DNA of 64,000 bases from Dyella_B sp035486915 (GTDB lineage Bacteria; Pseudomonadota; Gammaproteobacteria; Xanthomonadales; Rhodanobacteraceae), in the NCBI RefSeq assembly GCF_035486915.1, contig NZ_DATHMR010000200.1, forward strand, positions 1 through 64,000. The letters run 5' to 3'. Below are positions 42,889 through 50,896 of the stretch, piece after piece (position 1 is the first letter of the stretch; every line of letters begins with the position of its first letter). The notes beneath the pieces were generated by a model that worked only from the letters and a program-made list of their open reading frames with translations, was not told where the DNA came from and made no database searches. The position numbers were made by a program, and so were the translations under genes.

Positions 42889-44166
42889 GTGGCCACGAAA
42901 AAGATCGCCAACCCTGCATGGTCCTTGTGGCAAAAGCTCAGTGCAGGCTTAGTCACCGGAGCCGCCGACGATGACCCCAGTGGTATCGCCACCTACTCGC
43001 AAGTGGGCGCTGCGTATGGGTACGCCACTGCGTGGAGCTTGATACTGGCGATGCCTTTGATGATTGCCATCCAGGCGATCAGTGCACGCATCGGCTGTGC
43101 TTCCGGCAAAGGTCTCGGGGAAAACATGCGTAGGCATTATCCCCGCTGGCTGGTGTACGTTCTCGTGTCGTCCATTTTGGTTGCCAATATCATCAATCTG
43201 GCTGCCGATATTGGCGCGATGGGTGCAGCAACCGAACTGCTAGTAGGCGGCCCGCCGACTTTATACGCGGCACTGTTTGCACTTATCTCGCTGGGGCTGC
43301 AGATGTATGTACCGTTTTCACGGTACTCGCCCTATTTGAAGATATTGACGCTGACGTTATTTGCATACGTCGGCACCGTTTTTGTCGTGCATGTTCCCTG
43401 GGTGGATGTCGTAAAAGGCATCATTCTTCCCAAGGCGAAGTTCGACGCAAAATACGCTGTTGCCATCGTGGCCGTTTTGGGCACGACTATCAGCCCATAC
43501 CTTTTCGTGTGGCAAGCCGCTCAAGAGGTCGAAGAAATTCGTGCTCCCGGACCCAGGCGATCGTTGAAACGAGCACCTTCGCAAGGTCCCGATGCGCTCG
43601 AGCGTATCGGCATCGATACGGCAGTCGGTATGTTTTTTTCGAACATCGTCGCGGGTTTCATCATCCTCACCGCAGCCGTTACGTTACACGCACACGGAAA
43701 AACGGATATTCAGTCGGCTTCCGACGCCGCTCAAGCGCTGAAGCCCATCGCGGGTCGATTTGTGTTTTGGCTATTTGCTGCCGGTATCGTCGGGACGGGG
43801 CTGCTAGCCGTTCCTGTTTTGGCGGGCTCCACCGCATACGCCGCTGCGGGCGTACTGGGCGAAAAATATGGTTTAGAGAACAAGCCGCATCAGGCAAAGC
43901 TTTTCTATGGCGTTCTGATTTTCGCGAGCATCGCCGGCATTGCGCTCAACCTCACTCCCATCAACCCGATCAAGGCGCTGTATTGGAGCGCTGTGATCAA
44001 TGGTGTCACGGCTGCACCCATGATGGTGATGGTGATGCTTATGAGTAGAAGGCGGGAAGTGATGGGCGAATTTACTGTCGAGCCTTGGCTCTGGATAGTG
44101 GGTTGGATCGCTACGGCAGTCATGGCGCTCGCCGCCATAGTCATGTTCGTAACGTGGGGAAAATGA
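42889..44166 (+). CDS. divergent NRAMP-family metal transporter-like protein
   Basis: The 425-residue inner-membrane protein has about 11 hydrophobic segments. Helix 1 carries ADDDPSGIATYSQVGA (about residues 25-40) in place of the canonical DPGN. Helix 6 carries GTTISPYLFVWQAAQEVEE (about 204-222) without the metal-binding Met of classical Mn2+/Fe2+ NRAMPs. It belongs to a separate proteobacterial clade of the family. Metal transport is plausible, but selectivity must differ from MntH. The GTG start leads straight into the conserved N-terminus. Confidence 0.82.
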   Translation: MATKKIANPAWSLWQKLSAGLVTGAADDDPSGIATYSQVGAAYGYATAWSLILAMPLMIAIQAISARIGCASGKGLGENMRRHYPRWLVYVLVSSILVANIINLAADIGAMGAATELLVGGPPTLYAALFALISLGLQMYVPFSRYSPYLKILTLTLFAYVGTVFVVHVPWVDVVKGIILPKAKFDAKYAVAIVAVLGTTISPYLFVWQAAQEVEEIRAPGPRRSLKRAPSQGPDALERIGIDTAVGMFFSNIVAGFIILTAAVTLHAHGKTDIQSASDAAQALKPIAGRFVFWLFAAGIVGTGLLAVPVLAGSTAYAAAGVLGEKYGLENKPHQAKLFYGVLIFASIAGIALNLTPINPIKALYWSAVINGVTAAPMMVMVMLMSRRREVMGEFTVEPWLWIVGWIATAVMALAAIVMFVTWGK

Positions 44167-44440
44167 CGGCATTTGTCGCACATGACGGCATACAGCATCT
44201 GATTGCGTTACGGACCGATAAAAGAAGCGAGGCCGCGTGTTCTTGGGCATTGTCTTGTTGAGCGCTACTGACTCTGACCATCCAGCGTCGGCGCGAATTT
44301 GTCGCTTCGTTCACACAGTGTTAGCTCACTTAAGGCTCACGTCTGGATCACGCCTTCGGTAGCAGATTCGGCTGCGTGTTCGTCTGTGAAACGGCCAGTT
44401 GCTTATCAAACCAGTTGCTCATCCATTAGTGGAGGCACCC

Positions 44441-45235
44441 ATGAAAGCTAAAACGATGACAACGTCAGCGCTATTTGTGATCGGTGGTGTGGTTTTCTCT
44501 GGGGTATATGCGCAGTCAAATGCACAGACGGTAAATATTAGCGCTACAGGTGCGGTTACCAACAACAACGGTTGGATAAGTTCCGTCACCGTAAACAACA
44601 ACGCCAGTTCAACTAGCGGTGGCACTACGTACGTCGTGAACTTTACCGGAGCGGCTCCAGGCGCGCTGTCATGCAACGTAGCACCAGCGATGTCGGGCCT
44701 GGACTCGCGCATGACCAATCCCGTAAACATGCCTAACGTGCTGGTGGTTTCATTTACTCCAACGGCACCGAATGCGGGCACCATCGGCGGCGCCACGGAC
44801 TTCACTCTGACGTGCCCTGTCGCATCATCAGCCCCTGGCACGACCCCGATCACCACAACAACCACAACGACAACCCAGACAACGTCGACCACGACGCCGA
44901 TGCCACAAGGCGTTCAAACAGCATCCATCAGCAGCACAGCGGCAATCAGCAACAACAATGGTTGGATCAGAAGCGTCACCTATGTAGGTTCCACCGGTTA
45001 TCCACCCAATGCTTACGTCGTAGAGTTCGCCGGAAAATCGCCCGGTGCAGCCAACTGCCAAGTTAGTCCAGCCGTAGCAACAATAAATGGCTATACGTTT
45101 ACGCCTGGGTTGTTCGATGGAAGCGACGGAACCTCTGTCATGGTCCGATATGCTCCCCAAGCAAACGTGTCAGGAGGCGCAGCTATTCCAGCGGCGGAGG
45201 ACTTCACCTTAACTTGCTCGTTTCCGTCATCCTGA
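44441..45235 (+). CDS. secreted two-domain protein with Thr-rich linker
   Basis: The 264-residue protein has a signal peptide (MKAKTMTTSALFVIGGVVFS, cut near residue 25) and two similar domains. Domain 1 (about 28-135; ISATGAVTNNNGWISSVTVN, then FTLTCPV) and domain 2 (about 165-264; ISSTAAISNNNGWIRSVTYV, then FTLTCSF) share the same order of beta strands and one Cys pair each. A run of about 20 Thr and Ser separates them. GGAGG precedes the ATG. The protein at 50897 seems to carry one related domain. Function unknown; possibly surface or periplasmic binding. Confidence 0.72.
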   Translation: MKAKTMTTSALFVIGGVVFSGVYAQSNAQTVNISATGAVTNNNGWISSVTVNNNASSTSGGTTYVVNFTGAAPGALSCNVAPAMSGLDSRMTNPVNMPNVLVVSFTPTAPNAGTIGGATDFTLTCPVASSAPGTTPITTTTTTTTQTTSTTTPMPQGVQTASISSTAAISNNNGWIRSVTYVGSTGYPPNAYVVEFAGKSPGAANCQVSPAVATINGYTFTPGLFDGSDGTSVMVRYAPQANVSGGAAIPAAEDFTLTCSFPSS

Positions 45236-45385
45236 TTGAAGGACGCGTGCACCCGAACTGGGGCGGGTTGGATTTTCAAATCCAACTTTAATCATTTACT
45301 CACCATTTCCTCTGATGTCATGCGGTGAAAATTCGCTCCGACCCATGTTTTCATGCGCGTAACTTTGAAAATTGGAATCGCTGCT

Positions 45386-45847
45386 ATGAAACGATCCGTT
45401 GCGTCTTTACTCGTCCTACTTCCAATCAGCTTCACAGCGTTAAGCGGAGCACCTATTCTTCTCGCTGCGAACAGCGCTCAAAGCACACCCGCCGTAGCTG
45501 CCCGAGTTAGGGGAGTCTGGACCGTCACAAAGGTCAGCACTGACCCGAGTGCAAAAGTAGCCGCCTTGCTGGATAACGACCCCGCCTACTTTGGCGCCAT
45601 GGTTACTTTTACAGGTGACGCCATTACGTGGGATAGCTCCAAAACAAACGGTAAAGGGACGTACGATACTTGCAAAAACCCACACTATTCTATTTCTTCG
45701 GACACACCCGGCTTCTATGCAATCAAGTGCAGCAATGATTCGTCAGGTTTCGACACAACGATTAAATCAGTCAATCACGATACGTTGATCATGAATTGGT
45801 ACGACGGGGGAATTTTGACCCTCATGCGTAAGAGTTTCGGGACGTAA
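45386..45847 (+). CDS. small secreted hypothetical protein
   Basis: The 153-residue protein starts MKRSVASLLVLLPISFTALS (signal peptide, cut near residue 28). A mature part reads VRGVWTVTKVSTDPSAKVAA and ends GGILTLMRKSFGT. The GVWTVTKV start, the ITWDSSKTNGKG stretch and the final strand could be a lipocalin-like barrel, but this is weak. The stop codon touches the 5' end of an IS30 remnant, so the C-terminus may have been altered by the insertion. Confidence 0.6.
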   Translation: MKRSVASLLVLLPISFTALSGAPILLAANSAQSTPAVAARVRGVWTVTKVSTDPSAKVAALLDNDPAYFGAMVTFTGDAITWDSSKTNGKGTYDTCKNPHYSISSDTPGFYAIKCSNDSSGFDTTIKSVNHDTLIMNWYDGGILTLMRKSFGT

Positions 45848-46215
45848 TGCTGGGCAAGGTTGATCGACGCGATACCCAGACGGTCATCCATGCACTGATC
45901 AAGCACGCGCATAAGCTACTTTGGGAGCTTTATAAATCACTCACGTGGGATCGCGGATCGGAGATGGCGGATCATCGTCGCTTTACTTTGGCTACCGACA
46001 TCCAGGGTTACTCGTACCATCCCTGGCAACGCGGCTCCAATGAGAACACCCATGGACTGCTTAGACAGTACTTACCCAAGGGCATGGATGTATCGGGCAT
46101 CACACAAGCTAAGCTCAATGCCATCGCAAGAGAGTTGAACGAACGACCGCGAGAAACATTAGGCTTCGAAACACCGGCCGAACGTTTTCAACAAGCTGTT
46201 GCATTGACCGGTTGA
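45844..46215 (+). pseudogene. IS30-family transposase remnant (C-terminal third)
   Basis: The frame encodes about 122 residues of the DDE part of an IS30 transposase: VMLGKVDRRDTQTVIHAL, SLTWDRGSEMADH (catalytic Asp), HPWQRGSNENTHGLLRQYLP (catalytic Glu) and the ending ERPRETLGFETPAERF. The N-terminal HTH and first catalytic Asp are absent and no second inverted repeat is seen, so it cannot move. It begins right at the stop of the secreted protein gene and ends beside the first attC-like site. Confidence 0.88.
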
Positions 46216-46218
46216 GGC

Positions 46219-46240
46219 CGCCATCGAAAGCGGACACTCA
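46219..46240. repeat. dispersed palindromic repeat, right-arm half copy
   Basis: CATCGAAAGCGGACACTC is the right arm of the window-wide palindrome. Its end overlaps the first attC-like core. Confidence 0.5.
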
Positions 46241-46288
46241 ACATCTGGGTTAAGCGGTGCGCGCATCCGCTTGATCGAAATGTTAGGT
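46236..46288 (-). repeat. attC-like site 1
   Basis: ACTCAAC (46236-46242) and GTTAGGT (46282-46288) match the RYYYAAC and GTTRRRY cores. Between them AAGCGG and CCGCTT form a stem around a short GC-rich loop. The stop codon of the next small gene (TAA in CACCTAAC on the minus strand) lies inside the core. Confidence 0.75.
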
Positions 46289-46561
46289 GCGCAGGCGATG
46301 CGCTGCTTGCCCAATTGCTAAAACTAAAAAAGCCACGCAAAGTGCAATGACAAATGCGTAGATAAGTCGTGTTTTATTGGGTAGAACTGCCACCACGATC
46401 ATCGCGGCAGAGCCAGCATATACGTCTACAGCTATTGACGTGTTTGGTTCACTCCACGGGCAATACGCTATGAGGTAAGCACAAAAGCACAACAGTACAA
46501 ATAGCCTCTGGTGGATACTTAGGTTCCAGGTTTTTTTTGCTATCGCTGCAATCTTTGCCAT
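46283..46561 (-). CDS. cassette gene: small membrane protein
   Basis: The 92-residue protein has three hydrophobic stretches (about residues 20-35, 45-60 and 66-86). It starts MAKIAAIAKKTWNLSIHQRL only five bases after the GTTGGGC core of the preceding attC site and ends inside the next attC. Its base composition is more AT-rich than its neighbours by eye, which fits acquired DNA. No family is recognised. Confidence 0.65.
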   Translation of the reverse strand: MAKIAAIAKKTWNLSIHQRLFVLLCFCAYLIAYCPWSEPNTSIAVDVYAGSAAMIVVAVLPNKTRLIYAFVIALCVAFLVLAIGQAAHRLRT

Positions 46562-46565
46562 ATAA

Positions 46566-46638
46566 GCCCAACGCTAAAGCTCAGCCACCGACCGGCCGCG
46601 GTGGCTGCTGGCCGGTCGGCTGGAGCGGTTTGTTCGAT
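46566..46638 (-). repeat. attC-like site 2
   Basis: GCCCAAC (46566-46572) is a perfect core. The partner at 46632-46638 (GTTCGAT) has one mismatch. A long imperfect stem joins GACCGGCC and GGCCGGTC. The upstream gene reads through it as NKPLQPTG, a well-known signature of coding frames that run into attC-like sequence. Confidence 0.75.
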
Positions 46639-46886
46639 TGCGTACGGAATTGGTACGTAAAGCCTTTGTTTTCAGATTCAGCAGCTTCTTTGCCCCACGC
46701 TTCTAACTCTGGCTGACCTTGAAGAGCCTTGTTTTTGTCGTTGAAGAAGAGAGTAACCGTGGCGTCGTTGCTACAACTGCGAGAACAACTAAAATGCAGA
46801 ATCCCAACGGCCAGAATCGTAGATGGACAGGCAACAATCGCAACAGCCTTCTCCATACAGCTATGAGCACGGCATGCAGAAGCCAT
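46581..46886 (-). CDS. cassette gene: small Cys-containing protein
   Basis: A 101-residue frame starts at MASACRAHSCMEKAVAIVAC, about 12 bases after a GTTGGGC core. It contains a hydrophobic stretch (about residues 14-32) and a polar part (FFNDKNKALQGQPELEAWGK), and its tail (NKPLQPTGQQPPRPVGG) is encoded by the attC site. A longer start 105 bases upstream is less likely because it would cross the cassette boundary. Function unknown; possibly a small exported protein. Confidence 0.55.
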   Translation of the reverse strand: MASACRAHSCMEKAVAIVACPSTILAVGILHFSCSRSCSNDATVTLFFNDKNKALQGQPELEAWGKEAAESENKGFTYQFRTQSNKPLQPTGQQPPRPVGG

Positions 46887-46898
46887 AATTAGCTTCGG

Positions 46899-46920
46899 GC
46901 CCAACTGCCTAATGTTATCG
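46899..46920 (-). repeat. degenerate attC-like site 3
   Basis: GCCCAAC (46899-46905) is a clean core facing GTTATCG 8 bases on. The site is too short for a functional attC stem and is probably decayed. It still marks the boundary between two cassette ORFs. Confidence 0.45.
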
Positions 46921-47127
46921 GGGGGCGCCAAGCCCTTTGATGGCTTGATCTGAAAGCAAGCCATTTTTCCAATAGAGGCCTTCCCTTGCAAGGCCGAAGA
47001 ACTGTTTTACATGCTGCTGAAAGCCCTTATCCCTCACTCACTGATTCGCGTTCTGGTAGGCACAAAAATTCTGCGCAGAACAGGCGAGTGGAAAAAATAA
47101 GGCCGTTAGTAGTATCCAAGTACGCAC
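46915..47127 (-). pseudogene. cassette gene interrupted by an in-frame stop
   Basis: A GTG-started frame encodes a hydrophobic signal-like segment (MRTWILLTALFFPLACSAQ) and NFCAYQNANQ, then meets TGA at 47038-47040. The same frame continues without shift as VRDKGFQQHVKQFFGLAREG and LYWKNGLLSDQAIKGLGAPR before a TAA at the attC boundary. The continued text looks protein-like, so this is best read as a small exported protein broken by a nonsense change. Two separate ORFs or stop readthrough remain possible. Confidence 0.5.
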
Positions 47128-47141
47128 TATATTTCCAAGCA

Positions 47142-47200
47142 ATCTAGCGCTTGAGTTAAGCGGCGGCGAAGCCGTCGACCTTGAATGAATTGTAGGGGGC
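47142..47200 (-). repeat. attC-like site 4
   Basis: On the minus strand CAATTCATTCAAGG, GACGGC, GCCGCCG and CTTAACTCAAGCGCTAGAT follow the layout of classical resistance-cassette attC sites very closely. The cores (ATCTAGC on the plus strand and a GTAGGGG variant) each carry a change, so recombination activity is doubtful. Confidence 0.75.
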
Positions 47201-47243
47201 ACCTGTGAAATTCTGAGCGCCTGAGGCGAAAGGCGGCAAGCGC

Positions 47244-47627
47244 TCAATCTAAGAATTTCCAAGTGTCTGCCCCATCGAAGCGCTTAATGACGACCGACTC
47301 CAAGAGCGCGGGTTCAAAATTCCGCAGGTTGACTCCGTGGCGAGCGGAGGATGCGGGTTCAATTGGCTCCCAATGGGTGACGATACCGCAGTTCTTGCAC
47401 CGAACATTCCTCAAGGTTCGATCGCCCCACACGTAGCTTTCCGTATTCTCGGGATGGCCTTGGATAGAGACCGCGCCAATTTCGTAGTAGGCCCATATTC
47501 CTCCGGTGCGCCGACATAGCGAACAGTTGCAACTAGTTGCCGTGTCGGGTGCTGCCGGCAGCGTGAGTCGCACTAAGCCGCAATGACAGGAACCATGTAG
47601 CGATGGTGGATGCTGTTCTTGGCTCAT
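47244..47627 (-). CDS. GFA-family (CENP-V/GFA domain) protein
   Basis: The 127-residue protein has the zinc-binding pattern of glutathione-dependent formaldehyde-activating family proteins: GSCHCGLVRL (about residues 12-21), SCNCSLCRRTGGIWAYY (about 32-48) and RCKNCGIVTHWEP (about 75-87). Such small proteins are common in integron cassettes and their substrates are mostly unknown. The start lies about 26 bases after a GTTAGGC core. Confidence 0.85.
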   Translation of the reverse strand: MSQEQHPPSLHGSCHCGLVRLTLPAAPDTATSCNCSLCRRTGGIWAYYEIGAVSIQGHPENTESYVWGDRTLRNVRCKNCGIVTHWEPIEPASSARHGVNLRNFEPALLESVVIKRFDGADTWKFLD

Positions 47628-47652
47628 CGGAGTGTGCGCTGGTTGCTGTGTC

Positions 47653-47693
47653 GCCTAACTACCTAATGGACGGATGTGCACGTCCGGTTATAC
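47653..47693 (-). repeat. possible attC-like site 5 or outer boundary
   Basis: GCCTAAC (47653-47659) and GTTATAC (47687-47693, one mismatch) bracket GGACG and CGTCC arms. It is shorter than a usual attC. It may be the remnant of the site of a lost upstream cassette. Confidence 0.45.
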
Positions 47694-48208
47694 ATCTGCG
47701 CTCACTCGCTGAACGCATCCCTTAATGCACTGACTTTTGGAAACTTTACCCGCCCCACGTCCGGCTAACAATCCGGAGCAAACCAGACTTTGAACATGTC
47801 CGCTTTGAGTTGCCGTTTCAACCGGTGAATGCAACACATTGGCCAAACGGCTTGGGGGTGTTGAGAGCCCCCGTTCCTTGAAGACCGCTTTAAGCTATCG
47901 CGCCGCACCCCTCGCGCATTTATCCCTACATTTAAGGTGTCTGGGAGATTGACGATTCACGTAACTCATCAGGGCGGCGGATGGCGTAGTGGCGTGCTTG
48001 TTTATAACTCAGTATCGGGTGTTGCATTGACCCATTGAGCTCACAGTCGAAAGCGGGCAGTTGATTCACGCGTTGGGATCGAACCGCTAGATGCAAAGAC
48101 CTTTGTGTACCGCTAGTCGAAAGACATCGAAAACCCATGCGGGTTCGAATCGGTTTTGAATTGCACAAGCGGTTGCATCGGTCTTGGGTAACGCCCAAAC
48201 AATGCCGC
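47694..48208. other. 515-base intergenic region
   Basis: It contains a left-half repeat copy (47793-47811, AACATGTCCGCTTTGAG) and a right-half copy (48042-48060). A short stretch near 48149-48165 (GGGTTCGAATCGG) resembles a tRNA T-arm but has no matching acceptor or anticodon arms. No integrase or other gene was found. Confidence 0.4.
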
Positions 48209-49645
48209 TTACGGGCTCACGCCAACAAACATCTTTTCGATCTGCATGTCATGGAAGGTGTAGGGAATGCCGCCGACTCCTAGGCCCGATTCACGTAAGC
48301 CCGCAAACGGCATCCAGTCGACACGGAAGGCTGTGTGCTCGTTGACCATCACCGCCGATGCATCCAGCTCATGGTAGGCGCGTATCGCCGTGTCGAAGTC
48401 CCGCGTGAATACAGCCGCCTGGAAGGCGACCTGCAGCGAATTCGCCGCATGGAACGCTTGCTCGATATCGTCATACGGATAGACGCAGACGACCGGTCCA
48501 AAAACCTCCTTCTGACTGATCTCGCAATCGGCCGGGGGCGCAAATAGCACCGTCGGTGCATAACACGTCTTTCCCACTCGCTTGCCACCGGTAAGAAGTT
48601 CCGCACCAGCCGCCACGGCGTTCTGCACCCAGCTGTCCACGCGGTCCAACTCTTTTGGGCGAATCAGCGGGCCCACATGGGTGTCTGCCTTGGTGGGGTC
48701 GCCGACGACGAGAGACTCTGCGGCGCGTGCCAGGCGGTCAGCCGTGTTTCGGGCGATGGACTGATGTGCGTAAACACGCTGCACGGACACGCAAACCTGA
48801 CCCGCGTGATAAAAGCCGCCCTTGATCAGTTTGGGTATGGCTTTGTCGAGGTCCGCATCGGCAGCTACGATCACCGGCGCCGCGCCGCCGTGTTCGAGCG
48901 CACAGCGAACGCCCGGGGCGAGCTGCGAACGCAGCTTCCAGCCAACGGCGGCGCTTCCAATGAAGCTGAAGAATCCAACTCGCGCGTCCATGACGAGGCG
49001 CGACGCAAGCTCATTGCTTTCCAACACGATGGCTTGTCCCCAAGCTTCCGGAAGCCCTGCCTTGCGCAGGATATCGATCAGCGTCAGGCAGCTAAGGGGC
49101 GTATCGGTCGCGGGTTTGACGATGAAGGGGCATCCGGCGGCTACCGCGGGACCCACCTGATGAACGATCAAGTTGAGGGGGTGGTTGAAGGCACTGACCG
49201 CCACCACCACCCCGATGGGTTCCCGTTGTGTAAAGGCCATCCGATGAGCCGAACTCGCATTGATGTTCATCGGAATGACATGCCCGCCGTTGCCACGGAT
49301 GGCTTCCGCGCATGACAGGATGCCATCGATGGCGCGAACGGTTTCCGCACGCGCGTCGACCAGAGGCTTGCCTCCCTCTTGCGCGATCAGCATGGCCAGA
49401 TCTTCGGCTACGTCGATCATGTTTTGCGCGGCGCGCCTCAAAATGGCTTCGCGATCCGCCGCGGCGAGCCAGCCACGACGGTTCTTGAATAAGCGATGGG
49501 CGGTCGCGAGCGCGCGCTCGATGTCCTCTGCAGCGGAGACGCTGACTGTGCCCACCACCGCACCATCGAAAGGCGATTTGACCTCGAGCGTCGGGTCCTT
49601 GTCGCTCGCCTCGCAAACCATGCTTTTGAAGTGAAGTTGTTTCAT
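48209..49645 (-). CDS. NAD(P)-dependent aldehyde dehydrogenase
   Basis: This 478-residue aldehyde dehydrogenase superfamily enzyme has PIGVVVAVSAFNHPLNLIVH (about residues 143-162), the catalytic Glu in ALEHGGAAPVIV (about 248-259, with His where most have Leu) and the nucleophile Cys in HAGQVCVSV (about 279-287). The FGPVVCVYPYDD segment near 386 is also typical. The E-H-G-G variant is seen in lactaldehyde, phosphonoacetaldehyde and GapN-like groups, so the substrate is unclear. It is a cytoplasmic enzyme. The gene stands alone on the minus strand. Confidence 0.85.
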   Translation of the reverse strand: MKQLHFKSMVCEASDKDPTLEVKSPFDGAVVGTVSVSAAEDIERALATAHRLFKNRRGWLAAADREAILRRAAQNMIDVAEDLAMLIAQEGGKPLVDARAETVRAIDGILSCAEAIRGNGGHVIPMNINASSAHRMAFTQREPIGVVVAVSAFNHPLNLIVHQVGPAVAAGCPFIVKPATDTPLSCLTLIDILRKAGLPEAWGQAIVLESNELASRLVMDARVGFFSFIGSAAVGWKLRSQLAPGVRCALEHGGAAPVIVAADADLDKAIPKLIKGGFYHAGQVCVSVQRVYAHQSIARNTADRLARAAESLVVGDPTKADTHVGPLIRPKELDRVDSWVQNAVAAGAELLTGGKRVGKTCYAPTVLFAPPADCEISQKEVFGPVVCVYPYDDIEQAFHAANSLQVAFQAAVFTRDFDTAIRAYHELDASAVMVNEHTAFRVDWMPFAGLRESGLGVGGIPYTFHDMQIEKMFVGVSP

Positions 49646-49784
49646 GACGACGATCCGCCCGGCCTGAGGTCCAGGCTAACAGTGTAACGCCCCTTTGCAG
49701 GCCACAAATCTGTCGTCTATATGATTCACGCATCGATCTTTTGAGTCTTAGTCGTCGAAGTTCTCGCTCGGCCGGCGGAAAAGC

Positions 49785-49814
49785 CATCTCCGCTTTGCGT
49801 GGAAAGCGGGCCTT
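49785..49814. repeat. dispersed palindromic repeat
   Basis: CATCTCCGCTTTGCG followed by TGGAAAGCGGGCCTT. Outer arms are degenerate, inner stem CGCTTT/AAAGCG is intact. It lies between the aldehyde dehydrogenase start and the Cys-rich lipoprotein stop. Confidence 0.65.
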
Positions 49815-49836
49815 GACGACAGAAGTAGTGCACCTG

Positions 49837-50190
49837 CTAGTGCTCGCTTATAACCGTTCCACCACAGGCGCTGTAGCATTGTCGATAGTGAGAGTCGCAT
49901 GTAAGTGTGTACGCCGAGGCACCGCAGTAATTAGCGTTGGCGGTGTTGTTACAGGTTTGTGCATCGGAGTCTGAAGTTGCACGAGCGAGACATTCCTTTA
50001 GTTTGATGGATCGATCGATGTCACATCGATCTGCTCGTGCGTTCGCGTCTTGTTGAACGTTGGCAACGCAGGACTGATGCCCAACCTCACAAGTTGTCAC
50101 ACACCGAAGGCCGGCTTCGGTTGTGGGTGGAATGTACCGATACGTTGCGCATGATGTCGGTATCAGGACAAACCCCAATCTCGCTAACAA
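49837..50190 (-). CDS. Cys-rich putative lipoprotein
   Basis: The product is up to 117 residues with about ten Cys and a YRYIPPTTEAGLRCVTTCEV opening (about residues 17-36). GHQSCVAN, KECLARATSDSD, ANYCGASAYTLTCDSHYRQC and YSACGGTV follow. LIPTSCATY near residue 14 could be a lipobox. The start is uncertain (TTG at 50190, with an in-frame TGA upstream). Paired Cys suggest disulfides in the periplasm or outer membrane. I have seen this pattern among hypothetical Xanthomonad proteins; function unknown. Confidence 0.55.
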   Translation of the reverse strand: MLARLGFVLIPTSCATYRYIPPTTEAGLRCVTTCEVGHQSCVANVQQDANARADRCDIDRSIKLKECLARATSDSDAQTCNNTANANYCGASAYTLTCDSHYRQCYSACGGTVISEH

Positions 50191-50896
50191 ACGAAATCCA
50201 AATCAAAGCCGGCGAATGACGTTAGCGGTACGCATTCCCATGAGCATGGACTCCTCTTGCTTGTAAGCGTCTTTCTTATTGCACTAGCTGCTGGGTTTTG
50301 TGTGCTGGTTATCCAGGCTCGACATTTTGAAGTTCTGCGCTGTATTGAAAATAGATCGGTGCTTGGACAGCGCAGTTATGAACGTACCTGTCCCCGTTAT
50401 TTGTAAATCATTTGCAGGCACCCAGCGCTCGTTCAGCCGGCTCAGCACTTGCGCATTCGGGGAATGCCAAACAACTGGGTTCGCGATTTTAATGTCCGAT
50501 TTGCGTCGAAAACGGGCCTTTGTCGCAAGAACCCTAGCAAAGCATGAGTAGTCAGGTTCACTAATAAAAACTCACCCTGATCTCGCTTTATACCTTTTCT
50601 TTTCGCGCAGTGCTTTGATCGGCTTCTGTGACGGCGCGCATGCAGTTAACACCCATCAGCACGCAAATAGACGTCTCATTAAGGAAAAACTGTCTAGATT
50701 GCGCGTGGGGATAGCGTGAGCAGTTTCTTTTCGTCCGTACCGTCCGGAACGGTTCCATTTCCGTTTGCGTCTAGACGGTGCGCCCTAAACAAAAGGTTTC
50801 TATACCGACCATAGCCTTGCGCAGTGGATTCGGCGCTTGCCTGTGCCCATCTGTCGCCAGCCAGTTGCTGGCTCGTCTACCTTCAGGAGCACTTAC
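50191..50896. other. 706-base intergenic region
   Basis: It contains one palindromic repeat (50491-50520) and otherwise no recognisable gene. The AT-rich part around 50560-50700 probably holds the promoter of the secreted protein at 50897. Confidence 0.45.
50491..50520. repeat. dispersed palindromic repeat
   Basis: AATGTCCGATTTGCG followed by TCGAAAACGGGCCTT. The stem core is kept with compensating-looking changes in both arms (CGATTT opposite AAAACG). Confidence 0.65.

Larger units (their letters stand above)
46236..47693 (-). mobile_element. cluster of attC sites with gene cassettes, no integrase (CALIN)
   Basis: Four short minus-strand genes or gene remnants lie head to tail. Each has a short upstream gap and is followed by an attC-like site: RYYYAAC and GTTRRRY cores bracketing an imperfect stem. 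Several starts follow a GTTGGGC core within 5-30 bases and two stops fall inside a following attC site, a hallmark of integron cassettes. No IntI-type integrase gene or attI is visible. The array borders an IS30 remnant on one side and an intergenic region before an aldehyde dehydrogenase on the other. Confidence 0.7.

Noticed and set aside
42740..42952. 70-codon frame in front of the NRAMP-like gene
   Set aside because: Overlaps the start of the NRAMP-like gene in another frame and has low-complexity Ser/Arg composition.
48100..48180. tRNA-like stretch GGGTTCGAATCGG
   Set aside because: Only the T-loop text is tRNA-like; no acceptor, D-arm or anticodon arm could be folded around it.
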